A stretch of 64,000 bases of DNA from Coix lacryma-jobi var. lacryma-jobi (lineage: Eukaryota > Streptophyta > Magnoliopsida > Poales > Poaceae). Below the pieces are notes generated by a model, which saw only the letters and a program-made list of their open reading frames with translations, searched no databases and was not told the origin of the DNA. The position numbers were made by a program, and so were the translations under genes. The stretch spans positions 27,336,842 through 27,400,841 of the forward strand of contig CM019822.1 in NCBI GenBank assembly GCA_009763385.1. Direction: 5' to 3'. Shown in pieces: positions 47,758-59,128 of the stretch. The stretch's first letter is position 1, and each line of letters starts with the position of its first letter.

Positions 47758-48502
47758 TGGCTGAAAAGTGCGAAAAATTATGAGACTTTAAGATTAAGCA
47801 GAGCAAGAAGGTGGATGACCAGTGGGGACAATATTTTCCCTATTTTTCTGCCCTTTTAGTGATTTATGAAAATAGATTTCTAGGGGTGGCTCTATATTCA
47901 TCTGTCTTTACAAATCGATCTTTAGGGCGGCTAGCCAACTGCCCTTATAAATCAATTGATTTTTTGTAGAGACGGTTGAGTAGAAACGGTTGAAGAAACC
48001 GCTCCTATAAATTAACAAAAACCGCCTCTACAAAGCCTTTTTGTAGTAGTGATTCTCTGCTGATTCCGTGAAGTTATTCTCTGAAATGAACTAGAAGGCT
48101 GAGAGCTGAAAAAAGTAGCTTCACCTGATTCTATAAAGTGATTCTCCATGCTGATTTTGAGAGTTTATGCTAAAGAATAAAAAATAATCACTTTCAGCCA
48201 CAAAATCACTTCTCTCAAAGAATCAGCTTCTATAGATCAGAATCAAAATTAGATGGAGCTCTACCAAACAAGCCCTTAAAGGGAATGGCTCCAATATGAT
48301 GTTCCTGTCAAAATTCAAAATCTTTCGTCTAGTAAAGGAGACTCACTCTTGTTCTCCCTCTCCGCCGGTGGTGTGGATTTGAGCTTAGCGGGGCAGAGAC
48401 AAGGCGGTGGGTAGCGTCTGGCAAGTTGGGAGGCGAGAAGGAGGGCGGATGTAGAGCAATGATCGGCGGTGCAAAGGAATACACGGAGATAGGAGCACGG
48501 TG

Positions 48503-49010
48503 CATTAGTAGAGAAACAACCTTTCACAACCGTGATTAAAATAGGACTAAGACCTTTAATTCCGGTTTATAATATAAAAACTAGGACCAATTCCACCCTT
48601 TAGGCCCGGTTGTAAAAGTCACAAAAGTATGTCAGTTAAAAAAAAAACTTTTAGTCTTGGTTGGAAACATGAACCCAGACTACTAGAGGTGCCTTCAGAG
48701 TGAATTTAAAAGAAAGGGTATCTTGATTTTGTTAGATCTTTGATGTAGCTGAGATGACAACACGTGTATAAGGGCTATAGTGGAAGATCTTGAGTTCGAA
48801 TCTCTTCACACCTGCACCTTTTTTCTTTATATATAAACACTTTTGCTCCCGGTTGTAGAGAACTAGGGTACTAAAAATCAGGATCTTTAGTAGCTGATTA
48901 CGCAGTCCCGGTTCTATAACCGGGACTAGAGAGGATTACGCAGTCCTGGTTCTCTAACCAGGACCGGAGGGGGTTACGAACCGGGACAACATCTCATGTC
49001 TTTACTAGTG
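48503..49010. mobile_element. Non-autonomous CACTA-superfamily element, 508 bp
   Basis: The ends CATTAGTAGAGAAA (48503) and TCTTTACTAGTG (49010) are diverged CACTAGTAGAAA-type termini flanked by GTG (48500-48502, 49011-49013). Inside are GGTTCTATAACCGGGACTAG-like units at 48912-48985, the usual subterminal motifs of this group, and a third tRNA-like module. Confidence 0.78.
48742..48824 (+). other. tRNA-like / Pol III promoter-like module with T6
   Basis: TAGCTGAGATG (48746-48756) fits the box A consensus TRGCNNARNNG, and GAGTTCGAATCTC (48792-48804) is close to box B. TTTTTT (48819-48824) would be a Pol III stop. The sequence is not obviously an alignment partner of the other two modules. 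Confidence 0.5.
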
Positions 49011-49013
49011 GTG

Positions 49014-50916
49014 GGCCTAGAAATGCATCGATCTCGACGGGCGGAGCCAAGGTGGAGGGTGGATCCTGGAGCGACAGGCGATGATCGGTGAACCAGAGAC
49101 GAGGTAGCGGGTGAACGACATGTGGTGATGGAATCAGGCGCACGATGGCTATAGAGAGATCGAGCTAGGCTTCGTGGAGACGGCCGAGCCCTCCATTCCT
49201 AGGTTTCCTAGCTAATAGGCCATGACTACAGCTAGGAGGTTTGTCAGGCTGCCAAACAGGTCTAAGTTTTGGCTCCAACAAAACCTGATCAAGGACCAAG
49301 CGGAGGAACCAAACACGCCCTATACGTGTATATATAGACTAAATATCATATACAAGCATTCCACATAATTTCAAGCGACAACATGATTCATGACGGGGAA
49401 AAGAGATGGGCAGATAGGATTCCCAACATTGAGTTGTTTTGAAGACCAAATTTTGCGCTAGTTGGCATGTAGAGATTCCCGACCAGACCAGATCGATGAC
49501 CCGCACGCACGGCAGGGCCGGGGCCCCGCACACGTAGGATACTTACCGTCTGCAGTAATGTCTCGGAGAGACACGGAGCTGAGCTACAGTCTATACACGT
49601 ACTACCAAGTAGTACCACTACTGTACGTACACAGGAGTAGGTGTAGGTCACTACTCACTACCTTTACGTAGGAAGTACCTGGTCTCGCTCTCGGCCCCAT
49701 TTAAGCCCTGGGTTCCACCGTACCGTACGTACCATGCATGCCCAGGAAAATCGAGAGCCAGCTCGTCAGCCCGACCATGCACGGTCACAGGCTTTTGTCT
49801 CGCGAAAACGCTCCCGGCCGGCCGCCGGTTATGCGCGAAGAAACACCGCCAGCCCTGCTCGATCGCGCCGGACCGGTCAGATCGGCCCGCGCGCCGGCGC
49901 TCGATCGATCAATCCAACTCGCCTCGCACGCTACGCTAGACGTCCGTCGATGGTGACGGCGCTCTGGCTGGCCGGCCTGCGCGGCGACACAGCGCGCGCG
50001 CGTACGTCCAGGCACATTGATGAGACACGCGTAGTATAGGAGTAGGAGTAGCAGGTACGTACGATCGAAGGGAACGCGCGCGCGCGTAGCATGACACACA
50101 CAGAGGTAGTACTACGGTGCGCGACGGCGGGGGCCGGCCGGCCGGCCGGCCGTCTCGCTCTTTGCTCCGTATATCCCGCGCACGCACGAGTCACGTACCG
50201 CACCTGCAGATCGGTCGGTCGCATCGCATGGATGCACGCACCTGCACGCATGCGTGCGGGCGCGCGGGCGGCCGATGGGTCGATGGCAAGGCGAGAGGAG
50301 GAGACCACGCGCATCGTGGCACAGTTGGGCCCGGGGCCCGGGCGATCCCCACCACTCATCCCCGCTTTTTGCAGTCGCCAAACAGTCTCGAGATGCCGAC
50401 CGGCGGAGACAGGCGGTAGCGCTTGGCGTGTTGCTTTGCCTGCCCCCGTCACATATACCAACGGCTCTCGCCCGCTTTTCCCTTTGTCCAGGCGAGGCCA
50501 TATATCCACCGCACTGTCCGCGCGCGGTCCACACACACCCCATGCCGTCGCTGGCCGCCTCCTCCACCTCCTCCTCCTCCTCCTCCTCCTGCGCGTCCCT
50601 GCCTGCCTGCCTTTCCCTCGCCGCTCGCGGCAAGATCCACATGTAGTAGTAGGAAGCACGAGTCTAGAGAAGTTTGGCTGGTGGCCGCGCGCGTGGCCTT
50701 GCTTGTTACGCTTCTGCTGCGTGCTTCATTCGATCGGCTTTCAAATCAAATCAGCAACAACGACAGATCCGAGGCTTTCTCGAATCGGGCAGGTCCATCA
50801 AATCGCAAGTTAGCCAGCCCAGCCCAGCCCCGCAGCTAGCCATCAAATCACACACACACTCATCAAATCAGAGGGGGGGACCAAAAGGATATCTCTGGCT
50901 CCTCCCCTAGTAGTCG
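49014..50916 (+). promoter_or_regulatory. Upstream region of the YABBY gene
   Basis: Bases 49680-50880 are GC-rich with palindromic tracts (GGCCGGCCGGCC near 50132-50152), CCTCCT repeats near 50560-50590 and many GATC, CATGCATG and CGTACGTA words. Open frames here overlap on both strands and show no domain, so I treat the region as promoter and distal regulatory DNA. It is free of recognisable transposons from about 49.02 kb on. Confidence 0.5.
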
Positions 50917-50923
50917 TATAAAA
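50917..50923 (+). promoter_or_regulatory. TATA box of the YABBY gene
   Basis: TATAAAA lies 303-309 bases upstream of the start codon, followed by a pyrimidine-rich stretch (TTCCCCTTTCGACTCCCCC). Transcription would start near 50945-50955, giving a 5' leader of about 275 bases. Confidence 0.65.
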
Positions 50924-51112
50924 TTCCCCTTTCGACTCCCCCCGCCGCCCGCCCGGCCTCCTTCCTCCTCCGATCTATCGCTCAGCACGCGCTTCTGCCA
51001 CTACGACCTTTGCGTTCCCTGCGATCGATCTGTTTCTTGCCCTAGTTATATAGCTAGCCGGATCGATCGAGCAAGAAGGCCGACTCCTCAGCTCGACGAC
51101 TCCGCAGCTCGT

Positions 51113-51137
51113 CGGATCGATCGATCGATCGATCTCG
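51113..51137. repeat. (GATC)n in the YABBY 5' leader
   Basis: Five to six GATC units lie about 90 bases before the start codon. Confidence 0.85.
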
Positions 51138-51225
51138 ACAGCGCCAGCGCCTCAGGTGGTGGTTGTGGGAGCTGCTCGCAGTCGCAGCTAGCTGCCACAT
51201 TTCGGTCGTCGAGCGAGATCGTATC

Positions 51226-52259
51226 ATGATGTCGTCCTCGTCCTCGTCGTCGGCCGGCTTCCCGCTGGACCACCTCGCGCCGTCCCCCACCGAGCAGCTC
51301 TGCTACGTGCACTGCAACTGCTGCGACACCATCCTCGCCGTACGTGCATGCCGTGGCGCCGAGAGATCTCTCATCTCGAGCGCGCCACCCACCTACCAGA
51401 CACACACACCCCGCGCGCTTCCAGTCTTCCACTTCTTTGTTTTATTTTGTTTGCGGCCCGCCCGCCGGCCGGCTTCTTCTTTGTTCCCTGCTGGCCTTCT
51501 CCTTCTTGACGGTTTGTTATTATCTGTTCTGCGTGTTGATTGATTCATCGATCTCTCTCTCTATATATGCAGGTCGGCGTGCCCTGCAGCAGCCTGTTCA
51601 AGACGGTGACGGTGCGCTGCGGCCACTGCGCCAACCTACTCTCCGTCAACCTCCGCGGCCTCCTGCTCCCGCCCGCCGCGCCGCCGGCCAACCATCTCAG
51701 CTTCGGCCACTCCTTGCTCTCCCCCACGTCCCCGCATGGCCTCTTGGTATGTATATATGGACGAGGACACGAGACCCATCCAACTCGCTCTCGTTCGTTC
51801 ATGTGGCTTAACACATGTACTTTAATAACCTGCTCATGTTAAGTTTCGTCGTCCCTAGTTAATACTAACTGTGCTTATTTAGTACAGTAATAAAAGTTTT
51901 CAGCGCGTGCGCTCGATCAGAGCCGGCATCAGACCACTGAGATCAGATCAGTGAGCTAGTGTGTGTATAACTTGCCTGCTTGTTTGCGGCTGCGCATGCA
52001 GGACGAGCTGGCGCTCCAGGCGCCGAGCCTCCTGATGATGGAGCAGGCGAGCGCCGACCTGAGCAGCAGCACCATGACGGGCCGCAGCAACAGCAGCTGC
52101 GCCAGCAACCTGCCGGCCGCGCCGATGCCGCCAGCCAAGCCTGTGCAGCAGGAGCCTGAACTGCCCAAGGCCGCCCCGCCGTCGGTGAACAGGCGTAAGG
52201 ACTTCTTGTTCTTTCTATTTCTGATCGTTGGATTCTTATTTGATGATTGATCCCCATCC

Positions 52260-52290
<31 letters not shown>

Positions 52291-53999
52291 CTTTTTTTTT
52301 GGTACTTTTCCGAACCAAGAGTGTATTTGTCACTACACTAATCAAAGACCCAAAGCAAAACAGCGTGATGTGGAGGCCGGGGGTGAACACGGGAAAGCCG
52401 TGCACCGCACTGTTTGTTCCCTGGGGACTGAGCTGGGAGCACAACACCGCCCAAAGTTTCCAGTACATTTTGTTGTTGTTTTGCAGTTCTTTTTTTTTCT
52501 TTTTTGCGAGGCTTGTTTTACAGTTCTGCTTTTTGCACAGGGTGGTTATCGGGCAGGGATTTTCGAAACTAAAGAGGATGACTATGTGGGTTGTAGGGGC
52601 ACGCAGATCACCCGTACGTGTTCGTGCAGTCTAATAACAACAATTTAATTTGTGCTTAAAACTGCTGGCCGATGGACAGCAACCACCAGCGTAGTGTGTT
52701 AAATTACATGAACGGGTTTTCACCGTGCGTGCATAGAACATGCTAGCTAGGGGTTATTTAAAAATGGGACCTTATCGGGATCGATGGATATAGCCTAGCT
52801 AGCGAGACATACAATCATGTCTTGTTGTAGACAGAGGTTGCCCATATCCATCGCTAGCTCTTCAGTTGCAAACAGTCGGCATGCATAGTGGAGTAGTTGC
52901 TGCTAGCTCTAGATAAGCGTACCCATCCGGCCATGTTTCCTACGGATGCATATGCTGTGCTGACTCGAATCTAACCCATACAAATCTAACTTTGCAGCTC
53001 CGGAGAAGCGGCAGAGAGTCCCGTCGGCGTACAACCGGTTCATCAAGTAAGATTTTTTTTGCCCCCTGCGGGCATATAATATATATGCATTTTCACTTCA
53101 CCAGTTATCTCTCTATCATATGCGCCACCATATCCTCTATCGTCTTCTAGCTAGTAAATGTGTGCTGCGTGTGCACTGCAGGGATGAGATCCAGCGCATC
53201 AAGGCCGGCAACCCGGACATCACCCACCGGGAGGCGTTCAGCGCAGCCGCAAAGAATGTAAAACTTTCTTCTTCTTCCTCCCCCAGACGACAGCAGTAAC
53301 AACTAGCTTGCTGTCTGCGTGTCTAGTGATTTGACCCATCACTTTACAATGTCAGCATGGACACAGCGACAGCTTGTGTCTGGTGCTGGTTGCTTGCGCC
53401 TGGGTGTGGGCTGTGGCTCTGTGCCACTGGAGCTTTTAGCTACTACTACTATTTAGCTTGCCTAGCTGCCCCACCGGCACCGCATACAGATAGAGCAGCT
53501 AGTAGCGTTTGTTTTCAGTATTATTTGCTTCGAAGTACGTACTCTACTAATGCGAACCATTGTCTTTCTCTCATTTGTGTTTATAATCAGTGGGCCCATT
53601 TCCCACACATCCACTTCGGCCTCATGCCGGACCAGGGCCTCAAGAAGACCTTCAAGACCCAGGTATCAAAGCTGACGACATTATATTGAAACCCTAACTC
53701 CCCATGTATATTTGTATGCCGGCCAAATCCTCACTTAGAGTTTCACAGAATTCAGAGCATCCAGCAGCTAGCAACAATTTCTAGAGAGATTACCATATAC
53801 ATATATTATATATGCTTCTCTTGAGTTTAATTTTGTAATTCAAAGTTTTGTACTTTGTAAGCACTCACCCATCTAAATTTTAGCTGTTTCCTGCTGTGAT
53901 ATACAGGATGGCGCTGAAGACATGCTTCTAAAAGATGGTCTCTACGCCGCAGCTGCGGCAGCAGCAGCAGCAGCCAACATGGGCATCACTCCATTCTAG
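51226..53999 (+). CDS. YABBY: YABBY transcription factor, FIL/YAB3 clade, seven exons, 256 aa
   Basis: The protein is a nuclear DNA-binding regulator; family members specify lateral-organ polarity and, in grasses, meristem and spikelet development. Exons are 51226-51339, 51573-51746, 52002-52194, 52998-53046, 53182-53257, 53591-53662 and 53907-53999. All junctions are GT/AG and phases agree. The zinc finger uses Cys30, Cys33, Cys54 and Cys57 (YVHCNCC ... RCGHC). A Ser/Pro linker follows (residues about 97-160). The HMG-like YABBY domain spans about 161-212 ([18 protein letters not shown], then [17 protein letters not shown]). The C-terminus has a ten-Ala run and ends NMGITPF. Met1 and Met2 are adjacent; either may start. 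The FIL/YAB3 assignment rests on the zinc finger and C-terminus. From memory it is closest to rice YABBY5 (TOB1), which needs a tree. No breaks are seen. Confidence 0.95.
52260..52290. repeat. (CT)n microsatellite in YABBY intron 3
   Basis: About fifteen CT units in the 803-base third intron are followed by a T run. Confidence 0.95.
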
Positions 54000-55990
54000 C
54001 TGCTTAAGCAGGCATGTTCTGATGAATCTGGCACACAGTGGCTATATCACGCCCTTGTGCTGCATTCTAGGGTTTCGTCTCAGATCTTGATCTCAATATC
54101 GCGTGTCGTTTAATTAGAGTACTTTCCAGTGTGCGGGTAGGAAATGGAGAATCAAGTTAGAGCACGCCTAGTAGGCCACTGATGATCCGATGGGTACAGA
54201 CTTGGTTGTCTCCTCTCTATTTCGACCCCTTTCATTTCATGTTCTCTCTCTCTTTTTGTTTTTTGTTTTTTTGTTCCTGGGCCCCTTCATTTCGCCTGTA
54301 GAGAAGTCGTTGTGCCTCCTCCGGTCCTATGTTTGCGTCTGTTCAAGAACATGTTTTACCATGGAGAACAAGCTCTAGTTCGGCATCTGGTAAATCTGGC
54401 AACAGTGCCATATATATGTGTTCCTTCGTCCTTTCCAATGTGCTACTACTATGTGATCTCGTTCTTTGGACGGTTGGGGTTATATCTTATATTGAATTGA
54501 TTTGCGGTTAATGTAGTAATTGTCAATTTGCACAATCACTATTGTCTGAACAATTCAAAATAGTAGTCTCGTCATATTAATAGGCACAATGTTTCTAAAT
54601 GAAAAACAATGCAATAGGACATTCACAAATAGAATTTCAAAATTCTCCGAGTGTTTTGATATTCAAAATTTAGTATAAAGTTTCCCTACTAAAGGCCTCC
54701 TAGTGAGATTCTTATGTGCTATGACTAGTGGTAATGTTTACTACTACTTAAAAAAACACTAGGAGAATTCCACCATTTTAATACTGATTGAAAAATAATA
54801 ACATGGGTAATTAATTTAAATTTGACTTGTTTGATCGACAATACACCCTTGGGAATAAAACTCTGAAGGAAAATCAAATTAAATTCATAATGAACAATAC
54901 TCTTTTAGACTAGTTAAGAATTCTTTGCAAATGTATAATTTAAAGACTAACTTAGGAATAACAATTATGTTTCCCTATGTCAATCAAAAAGTGACCTGCA
55001 AAATAATATAATATAATGGTTAGATCTATATGCACTATTTCCTTGGGAAATCAAAATTGAAATGGAAAGTTTAACTAAATCCACAAATGAACTATACTGT
55101 TTAGTTCAGGTTCAATACTTTAGTAGTACATAAATTATCGACAAAAGTGAGGATTAGGATCCCCTCTATGCTTAACAAAGTATTTTTCGTCTTCAAGAAC
55201 TAAAATTTGTTTTTAAAAACCGTCAACATAAATGGAGGAAAATGGAATTAAGTTTCACCTAGTGGAGTATTTTATGCAGTAATTTCTGAAATATATCATC
55301 TATGACAAGTATATATACTTTAATTTTGTGTAGATGAAAAATATAAATGTTTAATTTGTGCTTCTTTTTATTGAGAATATGTTATATTATGTGTTTAGAA
55401 TTTATGTTTGGAAGAACTGTTGATGAGAATATTTTATGTGGTTGTCATTGGAGCAAAAGTGTTCCCACATGATTTTTATTGATAAGGTGGCAAGCCGCAC
55501 ATAATACAAATAGCAACACAAACACACCATCTCATTTTTTTTATGTTAGAAGGCTACGAAAAGGAAAATAATATTCGAGCTTTGTAAAAAAACAGAGTGG
55601 TTTTCTTGACCAGATGGAACAATTCTTAATTTGATCCTATAAGATAGATGTTATTTAAATTATTCAAATGCCTAGCAGGTAGAGTCTTTTGGTTCCAAAA
55701 TCTTCTTGGCCCCTGGCTTGCAAATAATGTCTTGAGAAATAAACGACACATTTTTGGGCTATTTCTCAAGTAATATTGAGTCTTACTATGTATACAAAGT
55801 AGAATTTGACTTTCTTATCATTATTGTTTGATACTAAGTATAGGTCCGCCAAAAAAAAGGAGAAATATTTTCTACTTAATCTTGACAAGCTGCCATTTTT
55901 CAATAGTGTGGTTACATGTGTTTGGATGTTTTTTTAATCTCGAACCAATTACGGATGAGTTAGAAGCAGATGTTACTCTTGCCTTGGTAT
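54000..55990. other. YABBY 3' flank and AT-rich intergenic DNA
   Basis: Bases 54000-54550 probably contain the 3' untranslated region; no canonical AATAAA was seen. From 54550 on the DNA is AT-rich with no gene, clear MITE ends or tandem repeats. Confidence 0.45.
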
Positions 55991-57079
55991 TGTAACACCT
56001 CTGGTGTTTTAAAATGTAATTAACCTGACATGTCATCATCATTAGTCATTAATCATTCTTGCCTTGCATTTATGTTTGCTTAGTACTGGTGTAGCAATCT
56101 CTTTTCAAAACCCTTAAAGCCCTAACCTTCCTATAAGGGCAAAATGGTAATTTCACCTCTGTGCCTAGCTTTGTGTAATTCTTGTTCAGTTAGATGTCTT
56201 GAAGTTTTGTTGTGTTGGCCAAAGTTCAAAAATCAAAAATCAGATTTCAAATCCCTTTGCAAAACCCTGATTTCCAAACCCTGGATTTTATCCCTCTTTT
56301 TGTAATTCAAAAATTATTCAAAATTTGGGGTTGGTCCAAAAAGCAAAGTTGTAGATCTGGCCAAGACAAACAACTTTGGTACTTACAAATTTTCAAGTTT
56401 CTGTACAAAGTTTGAAGTAAATCCAAATTCATTCAAATTCCAGTTTTTGTCCCCTTTTCAGTTTTCAAAATTTATTCAAAAACTATTGAGTTTCAGGAAA
56501 AGTGTATATTAGCAAAGTTGTAGGTTTTGATAAAAGGAACAACTTTCATATTTGCAGATTTCCAACTTTCAATGTAAAATCAAAAGTAATTTTGAATGTA
56601 TTCAAATCCCAAAAGTGTTCCCTTTTCTGATTTCAAATGTGGTTCAAAAACTATTTGGATTTTGAAAATGTTCATATTGACAAAGTTGTAGATCTCTTTT
56701 TTCTGCACAACTTTGGTATTTTGAGTTTTTCCTGTGCAGTTCAAATTTTGGGAGAAATTTGCAAAATACAGAAAGTCAAAACCTAGACCTAGCCCTGTTC
56801 ATCCCCTACCTCTAGCCGGCACAGAGCAGGGGGGCCCGGCCATGGCGCCTCGCCGGCACTGCGCACGCCGCGTGCCTGGCAGCCGCACGCGCGCCTCCAA
56901 CCTGCCGCCGCTGACCCCGTGATCTTTTCGCACCCGCTCGCGAGCGCTGACCCTCGCTCCCGTCCCCTACAGCGCCCAGAGCGTCGCCGCCGCGTGGCCA
57001 TCGCCGGCGACCTCACGCCCAGGCCCTGGATGCACGCCCGTCCTCCCGCCAGGCTTGCAATCGAGTGCGCACGCCTCGG
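55991..57079 (+). mobile_element. LTR fragment (TGTAACACC type), cut by the Copia element
   Basis: It starts TGTAACACCTCTGGTGTT (55991). That terminal palindrome matches in form the minus-strand start of the 6521-11001 element (TGAAACACCCCCGGTGTT). Inside, AAAGTTGTAGATCT and CAACTTTGG units recur (56345-56720), then a GC-rich end (56800-57079). The rest is displaced by the Copia insertion at 57080. No coding domain was found. Confidence 0.6.
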
Positions 57080-59109
57080 TGAAAGGTCCTAATTGGCTAG
57101 AGGGGGGGTGAATAGCCTAATTAAAAATTCTACAAAGCACTAGAGCAATTTGTTAGATAATAACAAAGCGATAAATGCGGTTGCTCTAGCTCTATGTCAA
57201 ATGCAAGCCACCTATTTTCAAGTCTAGTTAATTATGATCTCTAGGGCACACAAGGACTAAGTCACTTCTTTACTAAACTAGTGAGCTACACAAGAGAGCT
57301 AGCAAAACTAAACTAGCTATACTAGCAAAGCTACTACTATTATTAACAAGGGAAACAAGTTACTCTATAATAAGTATGAACAAAGGAATACAAGAGAGTG
57401 GTAGTGTGATTTTACCGAACCGGGCAAGTGAAGATAATTGATATCACAAAGGAATGCCAATCACCAAGGGACACAATATGAACACAAGATTTATCCCCGA
57501 GGTTCACGTGCTTGCCGGCACGCTACGTCCTCGTTGTGTCGACCAAGGCTTCGTGGTTCGGTGGCTAATCGGTATCACACACCGAGCTCTCCACAAGAGC
57601 GCCACAAGAACCTACCCCAAGCAATGGTAACTCAATGACACGCGCAATTTACTAGGAGTTACCTTTGGCTCTTCGCCGGGGAGGTACAAGCCCCTCACAA
57701 AGTCGTTGGGATGGCCACGAACAATCACCAACTCGTGCCGATCCTCCTCCGCTGCCACCAAGCCGTCTAGGCACCGGCAAGTGCCAAGAGTAAAAAGAAA
57801 TCCGCAGCAACAATCACCAAGATGCCTCTAGAATGCAAGAACACAATGCAAGCTCTTGGTTTCACTCGATCTCACTTGGATTAGCACTAACAATCAAGAG
57901 ATCAGAGGGAGGGATTGGATCTTGCTCAAGAGGATGTTCAAGAGGTTAGAAAGTCAAGAGAGAATCCCCACTAGCCGGCCACGACCTATATATAGAGAGG
58001 GGAGGACGGCGGCTCGACCCCCACCTTTCTGCGCTTGGTCGGTAGTACCGACACCTCCTGGGCGGTACTACCGGCTTGGTCAAACTAGCCGTTTCCTCAC
58101 ATCCCGCTGATTTCGGCAAACCACCGACCCCTGGTCGGTTCCTCCGAGGTCGGTAGTACCGGCCCTATGGCGGTACCACCGACAGGCTAAACTGGGGTCT
58201 GCACAGAGATTTCCCAGACAACTTTCTGACCTCGGTACTTCCGAGGGCGGTAGTACCGACATAATGGCGGTACTACCGCCAGGCCAAAACTGGCCGCTTC
58301 CAGAGAGTTCTGCGGAAAACAAGCTACTACCGACCTTGCATCGGTACCACCGCGGGCGGTAGTACCGAGGTAATGGCGGTACTACCGCTAGGCCATTTTC
58401 AAAACCTACAGAGAGCACTGCAAAACGCCCCATGGCCACGGTACCACCGACCATCCGGTCGGTACCACCGCCGGCGGTGGTACCGAGGTAATGGCGGTAC
58501 CACCGCCAGGCCAAAAACGCCTCGGAACAGAGAGGTCCGCACGCTGCATCCTTGGGTGGTACCACCGACAACCCAGGGTCGGTACCACCGACAACACACA
58601 GAAAACTTCATTTTCTTCCCTGTGTTGATCCAAAACAACTCCAACAACTTCTCCTTTGCAAATGTGCTAACACCAACAAGTGTACGCCACCTTGTGCAAG
58701 TGTGTTAGCATTTTCAAAACATTTTTCAAAGGATTTATCGCCTCATTTTAGTTATGTCATATGCAAATGCAACTAGAGGCAACTTGATAACCATATACTA
58801 TGAATTTCTCCTCTTGATAGTACGGCTATCTACCCTAAATACACTCACACCCTCTATGGTGTCTTGAGTGCCAAAAACAAAAGAGCCTATTGGTTATACC
58901 TTTGCCTTGAGCTCTTTTATTTTCCTCTTTCTTCTTTTCTTCTAGTGAAGATATGGACCATCTTACGACCAATCACTTGATCATTGCATCACATGTCCAT
59001 CATCATGCTTCACTTGAGCCATGGACCACCTTTTGCTAATCAAGCACTTAATGACAAAGGTTAGTCCAATGGGTTTCATCAATTATCCAAAACCAAACTT
59101 GGGCTTTCA
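57080..59109 (-). repeat. 3' LTR of the Copia element (2.03 kb)
   Basis: The plus strand starts TGAAAGGTCCTAATTGGC and ends TTGGGCTTTCA, next to the purine tract. Its middle (58035-58595) is an array of GGTAGTACCG / CGGTACTACCG palindromic units. The five flanking bases outside are CTCGG; the partner lies beyond the window. Confidence 0.85.
58035..58595. repeat. Palindromic GGTACTACCG / GGTACCACCG array in the Copia LTR
   Basis: Pairs such as CGGTAGTACCGACAT...GGCGGTACTACCG recur about eight to ten times at roughly 50-70-base spacing. Each pair can form a stem, and they are separated by short AT-poor spacers. Confidence 0.85.
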
Positions 59110-59128
59110 ATCTCCCCCTTTTTGGTAA
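59110..59128 (-). other. Polypurine tract of the Copia element
   Basis: The minus strand reads TTACCAAAAAGGGGGAGAT directly before the LTR. Similar GGGGGAG tracts lie at about 59190, 59601 and 59706. Confidence 0.8.

Larger units (their letters stand above)
46791..48051. mobile_element. Non-autonomous CACTA-superfamily element, 1261 bp
   Basis: The ends CACTACTTCAAAAA (46791) and TTTTTGTAGTAGTG (48051) are flanked by ATT on both sides (46788-46790, 48052-48054). Subterminal units of GAGCGGTT/AACCGCTC and GGCTCTATATTGAGCC type form hairpins. It carries a nested Stowaway (47468-47686) and a tRNA-like module. No transposase is present. Confidence 0.85.
46707..48276. mobile_element. Possible hAT-like MITE hosting a CACTA-type insert
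   Basis: Left GCCCCGTTTGACAGTTCCCA and right AGCTCTACCAAACAAGCCC are loosely inverted, and AGTGATTCTCTGCTGATTC-like units occur in both halves, including across the insert. Without the 46791-48051 element it would be about 300 bp. No 8-bp duplication was found. Confidence 0.45.

Noticed and set aside
49734..50910. Open frames up to 242 codons upstream of the YABBY gene
   Set aside because: They overlap in up to four frames, have no domain, and lie in GC-rich promoter DNA before a TATA box.
51226..53999. Identity as Shattering1 (a YABBY gene of grasses)
   Set aside because: Shattering1 belongs to the YAB2 clade. The zinc finger, linker and Ala-rich C-terminus here fit FIL/YAB3.
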